Origin: Planctomycetota bacterium
GTDB lineage: Bacteria > Planctomycetota > MHYJ01 > JACQXL01
Assembly: GCA_016208805.1 (NCBI GenBank)
Contig: JACQXL010000253.1
Coordinates: forward strand, 1-5,465
Direction: 5' to 3'
DNA: 5,465 bases
Shown here: positions 1 through 4,657 of the stretch, in pieces
How the letters are laid out: each line of letters begins with the position of its first letter
Position numbering within the stretch: the stretch's first letter is position 1
The notes under the pieces: model-generated
What the model was told of the DNA's origin: nothing
Databases searched by the model: none
What the model saw: only the letters and a program-made list of their open reading frames with translations
Made by a program: the position numbers and the translations under genes

Positions 1-35
1 AGTATTTCGTTTTTTTGTTTAGCAATTCCTGCCCA

Positions 36-100
36 TCATTGCGAGCGAAGCGTGGCAATCTCTTTTTGGGATTGCTTCGTCACTTTGTTCCTCGCAATGA
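36..100. repeat. Imperfect palindromic dispersed repeat (CATTGCGAGCGAAGCG type)
   Basis: The outer arms are a perfect 10-bp inverted repeat (TCATTGCGAG at 36-45 and CTCGCAATGA at 91-100). The inner part continues imperfectly: GGCAATC at 54-60 faces GATTGCTTCG at 70-79. I know this sequence style as a REP/MITE-like element scattered between genes in many environmental bacteria; that is recollection, not a search. It lies just downstream of the Trm112-like stop codon and could fold in the 3' end of that mRNA. The minus-strand transcript has no U-run after it, so a classical terminator is not supported. Confidence 0.7.
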
Positions 101-116
101 CCCGGGAAGGTAGTGT

Positions 117-365
117 TCATAGTTTCAATTCCGTGCCGCACTTGGGACAGTGTAGGGTATCTTCTTCGTTAATATAATCCCGCTGACTGCCGCACTGCGG
201 GCAGGGACGCTTGGCTTCGTCTATTAACATTATCGGTATATCGCCTTCAATCCGATACTCGCAGAGACATTGCGGGTTGGTGCAGGCGAGTTTTTCGCCT
301 GCCATCCTGGCTGCGGTCTTGCAGAAGGGACAAACCAGGATATCCAGCATCTCTTTGCTTAGCAT
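117..365 (-). CDS. Trm112-like zinc-ribbon protein (YcaR/Trm112p family)
   Basis: This small protein (82 aa) opens with the Trm112/YcaR pattern: L-D-I-L-V-C-P-x-C at residues 7-15, then cysteines C28, C33 and C35, then the E-Y-R-I-x-x-x-I-P-I-M-L-I-D-E-A stretch at 36-51 that ends the family core. A second zinc-ribbon-like pair follows (C55/C58 and C73/C76), so it is longer than the usual ~60-aa bacterial version. Trm112 proteins in eukaryotes and archaea bind and stabilise SAM-dependent methyltransferases; the bacterial members are poorly understood. The gene directly upstream is a methyltransferase, which makes a partnership an attractive inference. The frame is open up to 425, but those codons lie in a repeat element. 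I chose ATG at 365 because AAAGGAG sits 6 nt before it. The family call is good; the biochemical role is inferred. Confidence 0.8.
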   Translation of the reverse strand: MLSKEMLDILVCPFCKTAARMAGEKLACTNPQCLCEYRIEGDIPIMLIDEAKRPCPQCGSQRDYINEEDTLHCPKCGTELKL

Positions 366-371
366 AAACAT

Positions 372-378
372 CTCCTTT
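372..378 (-). promoter_or_regulatory. Ribosome binding site of the Trm112-like gene
   Basis: AAAGGAG on the minus strand, 6 nt before the ATG at 365. It decides the start against upstream in-frame ATGs at 371, 407, 419 and 425. It overlaps by three bases (376-378) the TTTAA direct repeat that flanks the inserted element, so the element ends only 2 nt upstream of the site. Confidence 0.75.
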
Positions 379-399
379 AACAGAGTGTCCAAAAAGTGC

Positions 400-420
400 C
401 ACGCCATGCGGCATGGCATG
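400..420. repeat. Hairpin inside the MITE-like element (GCCATGC/GCATGGC)
   Basis: GCCATGC (403-409) and GCATGGC (411-417) are perfect inverted repeats around a single G. With the outer bases the arms are 10 bp with one mismatch (400-409 against 411-420). Confidence 0.6.
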
Positions 421-569
421 GTCATTCTGAGGCGTTAGCCGAAGAATCTCATCCTCTCAAAACCGCATAAAACTTGAGATTCTTCGCGGAGTTTACCCTG
501 AGCGTAAGTAGATTCTTCGCTTCGCTCAGAATGACAGTAAGCGAAGGGCTTCGCTCCGTTCAGAATGAC
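421..569. repeat. Cluster of GTCATTCTGAG...GAAGAATCTC repeat units
   Basis: There is one forward unit at 421-450 (GTCATTCTGAG to GAAGAATCTC) and a reverse unit at 510-535. There is also a reverse half-unit starting with GAGATTCTTCG at 476-486 and a further reverse end at 561-569 (CAGAATGAC). CGAAGAATCTC (440-450) pairs perfectly with 476-486, and GTCATTCTGAG (421-431) pairs perfectly with 525-535, giving nested stems. A small palindrome GCGAAG-GG-CTTCGC lies at 541-554. This is a familiar dispersed repeat style in several candidate phyla. Here it fills the inside of the MITE-like element. Confidence 0.7.
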
Positions 570-587
570 ATCCCGCCGAGGCGGGAT
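570..587. repeat. Perfect 8-bp hairpin ATCCCGCC-GA-GGCGGGAT
   Basis: The arms 570-577 and 580-587 are perfect inverted repeats separated by GA. The hairpin lies just inside the right end of the MITE-like element and 26 bp past the methyltransferase stop codon on that gene's transcript. It is GC-rich but has no U-run, so at most it would pause RNA polymerase or block 3' decay. Confidence 0.6.
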
Positions 588-613
588 TGGACACCCTGTT
601 TAAGTAAACTGAT

Positions 614-1276
614 TTAACGAATGATTTTCCCCAATATCAACCACTTATTGGAAAACAAACCGTATGGCTCAAATATCCGGAAGAGTTCAATACCGGCCTG
701 TTGTAATTCCTGCTTGATTTCGTCCCTGGAAAAATAGTTAATGACCGGCGGTTTACCGAATATCCTGGTGGCTATCCAGTACCAGATATCGCTCCAGCGG
801 CTGTTATGGCGGCATTCAATAATCACCCAGCCCCGGCTGACCCGGCCCATCTCCTTGAAAATAAGATGCCGCACCTCCGGCGGGACATACATTGTCAGGA
901 AACGCAGACAGGTAACCACGTCAAAACTGCCGTCCTTAAAAGGAATCGCCGTGGCGTCGCACTGAACCAGCGGGATATGGTTATCAGACACTTTCTCCCT
1001 GGATGCCTTCATCATCTCCAGCGAGATATCAGCCCCGACCGGTCTGACGCCTTTGGATAATAACGTCTCAAATATCCGGCCTGTCCCGCAGGGAATATCC
1101 AACAAACTCTCAACGACTGAACCGCTCTGTCTGATAACATTTAATACGCCGGTCAAGGCCGTAAGATAAGAACGGTTAAGAATCTGTCCGCGTTTGGTCT
1201 GGAAACGCTTGGCATCATAAGTCTGCGCCATTCCGCTGGAACGGTAACTATTACGAAGTTGCTGGTAATTGTTCAT
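614..1276 (-). CDS. Class I SAM-dependent methyltransferase
   Basis: This is a single-domain Rossmann methyltransferase of 220 aa, the usual size for the Methyltransf_11/25 group. Motif I is L-L-D-I-P-C-G-T-G-R at 58-67. The acidic residue ending strand 2 is D83 (G-A-D-I-S), expected to hold the SAM ribose. C-D-A-T-A-I-P-F at 106-113 is the adenine-contact region, and F-D-V-V-T-C-L-R-F-L at 118-127 is strand 4. The C-terminal part has F-S-R-D-E-I-K-Q-E-L-Q-Q-A-G at 182-195, a common helix of this group. The substrate cannot be read from the sequence. The gene starts 4 nt after the queH stop and has no clear ribosome binding site, which suggests translational coupling. The Trm112-like gene downstream is a plausible partner and hints at an RNA or protein substrate. 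A lipid or quinone methyltransferase cannot be excluded. Confidence 0.88.
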   Translation of the reverse strand: MNNYQQLRNSYRSSGMAQTYDAKRFQTKRGQILNRSYLTALTGVLNVIRQSGSVVESLLDIPCGTGRIFETLLSKGVRPVGADISLEMMKASREKVSDNHIPLVQCDATAIPFKDGSFDVVTCLRFLTMYVPPEVRHLIFKEMGRVSRGWVIIECRHNSRWSDIWYWIATRIFGKPPVINYFSRDEIKQELQQAGIELFRIFEPYGLFSNKWLILGKIIR

Positions 1277-1280
1277 CCTA

Positions 1281-1886
1281 TTATATCTTTGTGCTCTTTG
1301 CCCGTTCCGGGTTCTCGCTCTGAGAACCCGTCAGGGTTCGTAGAGTGTCTTTGTGGTTAGAGTCGCCAAAGCGTTCGTATTCGCTATAAATACACCCGCA
1401 GTATTGCTGGCGGTAAAGACTCCGCTTCTTTGCTATTTCCCTGGATTTATCATAGAGTTGGGTGATAGGTTCATACTTAAAATTGATGCCAGTTTCAGAG
1501 GCAACCTTTTCGCCGATACTTTTTATCATCTCCTGATTCTGCTGAGGGCTGATGATTAAGGTGGATGAAAAGGTATCAAATCCGTTCCGGCGGGCGAATT
1601 GGGCGGTCTGGCCAAGCCGCAACTCATAACAGCCATTGCAACGCTCCGGCACATCCTGCACCTGTTTGAGAAATTGCCTTAAGCCGTATTCGGTCTCGTA
1701 TTGAACCGGTATCTTTTCCGCCTCGGCCAGCACCTCCACGGCCCGGAGACGCTTCTGGAATTCCTGATAAGGATGGATATTGGGATTATAAAAATAGCCG
1801 GTGATTTTTATGCCGTCCTTACGCCATTTATCAACCAGCGCCGAGGCGCACACGCCACAGCAGATATGTAACAAGAGATTTGTCAT
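1281..1886 (-). CDS. queH: Epoxyqueuosine reductase QueH
   Basis: This 201-aa protein matches the QueH (DUF208) family, which reduces epoxyqueuosine to queuosine in tRNA and so does the job of QueG, to which it is unrelated. The N-terminal H-I-C-C-G-V-C (7-13) supplies C9, C10 and C13. Y-F-Y-N-P-N-I-H-P-Y (31-40) is a family signature. E-R-C-N-G-C-Y-E-L-R-L (81-91) gives C83 and C86. F-S-S-T-L-I-I-S-P (106-114) and Y-R-Q-Q-Y-C-G-C-I-Y-S (158-168, with C163 and C165) complete the pattern. The cysteines are the expected ligands of its iron-sulfur/metal site. The start codon shares one base with the stop of the upstream gene (TAATG), so coupled translation is likely. The last 27 residues (175-201) come from a hairpin repeat and look foreign to the family. 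No other queuosine gene is in view. Confidence 0.93.
   Translation of the reverse strand: MTNLLLHICCGVCASALVDKWRKDGIKITGYFYNPNIHPYQEFQKRLRAVEVLAEAEKIPVQYETEYGLRQFLKQVQDVPERCNGCYELRLGQTAQFARRNGFDTFSSTLIISPQQNQEMIKSIGEKVASETGINFKYEPITQLYDKSREIAKKRSLYRQQYCGCIYSEYERFGDSNHKDTLRTLTGSQSENPERAKSTKI
1286..1355. repeat. Hairpin repeat captured in the 3' end of queH
   Basis: CGGGTTCTC (1308-1316) and GAGAACCCG (1322-1330) form a perfect 9-bp stem with a 5-nt loop. A third GGGTTC copy lies at 1334-1339, and CCCG/CGGG (1301-1304/1308-1311) gives an alternative fold. The block is bracketed by an 8-bp direct repeat TCTTTGTG (1286-1293 and 1348-1355). It falls wholly inside the queH frame after the conserved core, so it is translated. 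Whether the direct repeat is an insertion scar or part of the repeat family is unknown. Confidence 0.6.
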
Positions 1887-3265
1887 TACTTGTCCGTTAC
1901 TTCCACCTCTTCTTCTGCAACAAGTTCTCCGAATATCTGGCTTTTAACCGTGACCTTGACCATCACCGTGCCGCGGAAACCATACAGCGGACACTGGTAG
2001 GGTTCCCAGAATGGCGCTGTCTTCTGAATCAGTCCGGATAAGTCCACCTGCGTCCAGTTATCCACCAGCGGATATCCGATTTTATTAAGCACTTTTGGCT
2101 TGGCCTTTTTCTTGGGGTCGGCATCGCTGTCTTTGGGAACGATATCCACATAAAACACCCCCACCGCGGCATCCGGGAAGGCATAACCCATCTCGTCCTG
2201 GAACGATGGGTCGGCATAATACTCCTCGCCGCCTGAACCGTAAACCTTGGGCAGGTCGTCTATTTTGATGAACGGACAGTCCAGCGATTTGGTTTCCCGT
2301 TCCGGCGCCTTGAAAGTAGCGGGCGGCGTGATACGGACCAGCGCCCCGCCTTTGACGCATTTGGGTTGTGCAACCAGTTTGAACGGCGCACCCCATTGCA
2401 GAATGTTTGGTTTATCTTTCTCTTTCGTTTCAACCTTAAAAACCGCATCGCCGGCCGTGGCTTTAATCCGCTTGCCGAACGAGGCGGAAAATAATTTGTA
2501 TTCGCCCAGCGGTATCGGATACGACTTGACCAGAAGCGGAATATTAAAATAGGCGTCTTCGTTATTCAGGATAATCCGCTCTAACTTCTGTTTCTCAAAC
2601 TTCAGCCCGCTTTTGACATCAACCGGCGCGGTCTGGCCTTTGTATTCTTTGAGTTGGATGGTTTTACCGTCTTCTTCGGTCTTGAACTCGTAAAACTTGC
2701 CCTTGATGAAGATGACAGCCGACAGAAGTTCTGCCTGTTTATTTCCCGAACCAATCACAATCGCATCCTCACCAAAGTCATCGTATACGCCGTTGTTATT
2801 GTCGTCAATCAGGATAATCTGTTCGCCGCCTGCCTGGCCCTTCATAAAACAGCCCCGCTGGTATGCCCACTCATAGACCGCTTCGTTATTTATTGATTTG
2901 CTTGATTTCTGCCAGATGCGCATCCGGTAAGCCGCGCGCGTGTCGCCATATTCAATGGTGTAATCCGCGAAACTCTCTTTATCCTTTATCTCTTTCCGCA
3001 GGGAACCGGAACCGTCCGTGTCAACCCGGGCCACTTTGCCGTCCGTGGAACAACGGAACCCCTTTTTGTCATTGGGATTCGGCAAAGAAATGTAGTTACT
3101 GGAAATATCGCCTATCTTCGGGCTAATCGTGATGATATCTTTTAATACCTTCCAGTCGTTGGAGTATTCCATCTTGTATTCGGTCCAGTCCTTGTCTTCA
3201 CTGTAACTTAGAGCGGCATAAGTAAAAACAACAGCGGCCAGCAGTAAAATCAATTTATATTTCAT
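1886..3265 (-). CDS. Exported protein of unknown function with acidic calcium-type loops
   Basis: I do not recognise a named family. The 459-aa protein starts with K residues and a hydrophobic stretch (about residues 4-18), followed by a small-residue region ending near S22. This reads as a Sec signal peptide with cleavage around 22, or a lipid-free membrane anchor. Two acidic loops stand out: V-D-T-D-G-S-G-S-L at 81-89 and I-D-D-N-N-N-G-V-Y-D-D-F-G-E-D at 153-167. They resemble EF-hand or dockerin-like calcium loops, but no second helix pattern is evident. The C-terminal half is strand-rich, with cysteines C303, C330 and C425 that might pair outside the cell. A very acidic end (E-E-E-V-E-V-T-D-K) closes it. 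It begins the queH-methyltransferase run and shares a base with queH. It is likely periplasmic or surface-bound; the role is unknown. Confidence 0.85.
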   Translation of the reverse strand: MKYKLILLLAAVVFTYAALSYSEDKDWTEYKMEYSNDWKVLKDIITISPKIGDISSNYISLPNPNDKKGFRCSTDGKVARVDTDGSGSLRKEIKDKESFADYTIEYGDTRAAYRMRIWQKSSKSINNEAVYEWAYQRGCFMKGQAGGEQIILIDDNNNGVYDDFGEDAIVIGSGNKQAELLSAVIFIKGKFYEFKTEEDGKTIQLKEYKGQTAPVDVKSGLKFEKQKLERIILNNEDAYFNIPLLVKSYPIPLGEYKLFSASFGKRIKATAGDAVFKVETKEKDKPNILQWGAPFKLVAQPKCVKGGALVRITPPATFKAPERETKSLDCPFIKIDDLPKVYGSGGEEYYADPSFQDEMGYAFPDAAVGVFYVDIVPKDSDADPKKKAKPKVLNKIGYPLVDNWTQVDLSGLIQKTAPFWEPYQCPLYGFRGTVMVKVTVKSQIFGELVAEEEVEVTDK

Positions 3266-3272
3266 ACTTCGT

Positions 3273-3278
3273 CTCCTT
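3273..3278 (-). promoter_or_regulatory. Ribosome binding site of the exported-protein gene
   Basis: AAGGAG on the minus strand, 7 nt before the ATG at 3265. It is the strongest such site among the minus-strand genes upstream of the MITE-like element. This fits a gene that begins its own translation rather than relying on coupling. Confidence 0.75.
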
Positions 3279-3299
3279 CTGAAGCGTTTGGACGAGTTA

Positions 3300-3305
3300 A
3301 TTATA
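3300..3305 (-). promoter_or_regulatory. Possible -10 box (TATAAT) for the exported-protein/queH run
   Basis: A perfect TATAAT on the minus strand, 35 nt upstream of the ATG at 3265. The nearest -35-like hexamer (TTGCCA, 3318-3323) is only 12 nt away, too close for a normal sigma-70 promoter, and no good hexamer sits at 16-18 nt. The region is AT-rich, so the match may be chance. A promoter is needed here if the inserted transposase gene interrupts transcription from the right. Confidence 0.3.
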
Positions 3306-3374
3306 CGATCTTAAGTTTGGCAAATTTTAAGGGTTAAGACAAGAAAAACAGGAGGAAATTACTCAAAATAAAAG

Positions 3375-3434
3375 GGCGGATGTCCGAAATACCTTATAGT
3401 CCCGTCTTTGCGGGATAAAAGGAGGACATCCGCC
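3375..3434 (+). promoter_or_regulatory. Inverted repeat covering the transposase ribosome binding site
   Basis: GGCGGATGTCC (3375-3385) pairs perfectly with GGACATCCGCC (3424-3434), which ends on the base before the transposase ATG. A nested stem TCCCG/CGGGA (3400-3404/3411-3415) lies in the loop. RNA that starts left of 3375 would fold and hide the end of the ribosome binding site and the start region. Several IS elements use such structures to silence transposase translation from outside transcripts. That role here is inferred. The left arm could alternatively be the left terminal repeat of the IS. Confidence 0.55.
3420..3425 (+). promoter_or_regulatory. Ribosome binding site of the transposase gene
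   Basis: AGGAGG, 9 nt before the ATG at 3435. It decides this start against the in-frame TTG at 3408. Its last two bases belong to the right arm of the 3375-3434 inverted repeat. Confidence 0.75.
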
Positions 3435-4565
3435 ATGAACCAAAAATCTCTAAGGGATATTTCGGCATATTTAAGGAGTTACTTAAATGTTTTTTCTCGG
3501 CCTCAACAGAGCCATTTTCTTGGTTATTTGGCTGGTTTGATATGGATTATCCGGTTTCGTTCTATCAAAGAAATAGCCCGACAATTACAGGGGAAAACAT
3601 GGGATGGCTTACACCATTTTCTGGTGAATTCCCCTTGGCGGACAGAAGAGATTTATCAGGAAAACCATAGCAGGATTCGGCAGATAGGTAATCAAAACGT
3701 TGGGCGTAAAATTCTTACTCTGGATGATACGCCCTGTCCGAGGGAAGGGACTAAAATAGTAGGCACAGGTTGGCATCACGGAGCGGATGGATTAGTCAAA
3801 GGGCTTTGTGCGGTTACGTCTTTATTTATGATTGATAAGTTACGATTAATTTGGACTATCTGGGGCTATCGCCCTAAGAAAAGTTGCGCAAAAGAAGAAT
3901 TTAAGAGCAAAGTGGAAATTGCTTTAGAGGTCTTAAATCAAGCAGTATTTCTGGGCTGGGGACCGTTGGCGGTGCTAATGGATAGTTGGTATGGCTGTAG
4001 CAGGATTTTGAACTTTATCAAGGAACAAGACTGGATATTTTTATCGGCTATTAAATGTAATCGTCTGGTCTGGATTAATGGTAGAAAGACCCGGCTCAGC
4101 CACCTGGCCAAGGGGCGACGGGTTTATAAAACCGTTAAACTGGGTAAAAAGAGACGATTTCGTGTCGCAAAAATGAGGGTTTATTTACCTAAAGTGGGCG
4201 AAGTTTTGTTGTTTATTTCCAAGTCGTCCAAGGGGACGAGATTTTTTATTACTAATAATTTGGAGATGACCGAACGTGAAATGGTAGAACTTTATAGTCA
4301 GAGATTTTGGATTGAGACAATGCATCAGGAGATAAAAGGACACTTGGGTTTTGGTGAGATATTTATGCGGTCATGGTGTGGAGCCCAAAAACACTGGGCT
4401 TGCGTCGTGATTGCATATAACACCATTACTCTATGGAACTATCTTGAGCGTAAGCGATTCAAAACCTTTGGTCAGACTATCAAAAGATGGCGAGAGGAAT
4501 TTTCGCCTCAAATGTTTATTAAATTATGCAGTGTAGTGCTCCTTCACACCTCAATTGATGGATAA
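3435..4565 (+). CDS. DDE transposase, IS4 superfamily, IS701-like
   Basis: This 376-aa transposase is close to full length for its family. The first catalytic aspartate is in L-T-L-D-D-T-P (95-100; D97 or D98), followed by the G-T-G-W-H-H-G stretch (110-116). The second is D183 in L-M-D-S-W-Y-G. The third is E294 within Y-S-Q-R-F-W-I-E-T-M-H-Q-E-I-K, where Y287, R290, E294 and K301 fit the Y-(2)-R-(3)-E-(6)-K signature of the superfamily exactly. The N-terminal helices (about 10-60) resemble the DNA-binding region of IS701/DDE_5 proteins. All catalytic residues are present, so the core may be active. The last residues (about 371-376, H-T-S-I-D-G) are read antisense to another frame resembling a transposase tail, so the natural C-terminus may have been replaced. 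AGGAGG upstream supports the ATG start. Confidence 0.9.
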   Translation: MNQKSLRDISAYLRSYLNVFSRPQQSHFLGYLAGLIWIIRFRSIKEIARQLQGKTWDGLHHFLVNSPWRTEEIYQENHSRIRQIGNQNVGRKILTLDDTPCPREGTKIVGTGWHHGADGLVKGLCAVTSLFMIDKLRLIWTIWGYRPKKSCAKEEFKSKVEIALEVLNQAVFLGWGPLAVLMDSWYGCSRILNFIKEQDWIFLSAIKCNRLVWINGRKTRLSHLAKGRRVYKTVKLGKKRRFRVAKMRVYLPKVGEVLLFISKSSKGTRFFITNNLEMTEREMVELYSQRFWIETMHQEIKGHLGFGEIFMRSWCGAQKHWACVVIAYNTITLWNYLERKRFKTFGQTIKRWREEFSPQMFIKLCSVVLLHTSIDG

Positions 4566-4657
4566 AGTTTTCTGAGTTTAATCCGTGCGTCATCGGTCGT
4601 AAATCGCCAATTAACCTTACCTTCTATGGCGTTTCGCTTCTCCGTCCAAACCTTTAC
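4544..4657 (-). pseudogene. Remnant reading frame resembling the C-terminus of a different transposase
   Basis: On the minus strand, one base out of frame with the macro-domain gene, an open frame runs from 4699 to a TGA at 4544-4546. From 4657 on it reads like real protein: a V-W-T-E-K-R-N-A segment, then VNWRFTTDDARIKLRKLYP, then S-I-E-V. The W-x-F-T-T-x-D-A-R-x-K-L-x-x-L-Y-P pattern matches my memory of the end of IS630-type transposases; I could not verify this. There is no start codon or ribosome binding site of its own, so it is a fragment at best. Its last 22 bases lie antisense to the 3' end of the IS701-like transposase gene. Chance openness of 37 codons is possible, but the composition argues against it. 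Confidence 0.4.

Larger units (their letters stand above)
381..598. mobile_element. MITE-like non-coding element with terminal inverted repeats and TTTAA duplication
   Basis: The ends are inverted repeats: CAGAGTGTCCAA (381-392) against TTGGACACCCTG (587-598), matching at 11 of 12 positions. The flanks carry an identical direct repeat, TTTAA (376-380 and 599-603), as expected of a 5-bp target-site duplication. The 218-bp interior has no credible gene and is packed with hairpins. Removing the element plus one TTTAA copy leaves 25 bp between the methyltransferase and Trm112-like genes, typical operon spacing, so this looks like an insertion into a formed operon. No transposase with matching ends is visible here; mobilisation in trans by an IS elsewhere is inferred. 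The insertion may cut readthrough or bring its own promoter. Confidence 0.75.
3375..4565 (+). mobile_element. IS4-superfamily (IS701-like) insertion sequence, ends unresolved
   Basis: It is placed by its transposase gene, which runs against all neighbours and separates two minus-strand gene groups. I could not find a convincing pair of terminal inverted repeats with a target duplication. The bounds given are the upstream inverted repeat and the transposase stop codon, so the true element may be a little larger. A 9-bp inverted repeat GTTTGGACG (3286-3294) and CGTCCAAAC (4643-4651) lies outside it but has no matching flanking duplication. The right end may be deleted. Confidence 0.6.

Noticed and set aside
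36..100. Rho-independent terminator after the Trm112-like gene
   Set aside because: The inverted repeat is long-looped and imperfect, and the minus-strand transcript after it is A-rich rather than U-rich. It is better described as a dispersed repeat.
366..425. Longer N-terminus for the Trm112-like protein, from ATG at 425
   Set aside because: The extra 20 codons lie almost wholly in the inserted element and do not match the family start; a strong AAAGGAG precedes the ATG at 365.
381..598. CRISPR array or ncRNA gene in the repeat cluster
   Set aside because: The repeats are in mixed orientation, of uneven length and without regular spacers. The terminal inverted repeats and target duplication explain the structure better.
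2247..3126. Plus-strand open frames opposite the exported-protein gene
   Set aside because: They are shadows of the 459-aa minus-strand gene. They lack ribosome binding sites and read like random sequence.
3350..3355. A second AGGAGG as a ribosome binding site for a small plus-strand gene
   Set aside because: No start codon follows at normal spacing; the nearest ATG (3380) is 24 nt away.
3375..3390. Kinship between GGATGTCCGAA near the transposase and the GRGTGTCCAA ends of the MITE-like element
   Set aside because: The similarity is short and lacks a second copy on the right of the transposase, so the IS cannot be named as the element's driver.
3311..4613. IS ends at TTAA (3311-3314 and 4610-4613) with TTGGC[A/G]A-like inner repeats
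   Set aside because: The repeats sit at different offsets from the two TTAA sites and match only with a gap, in an AT-rich region where TTAA is common.
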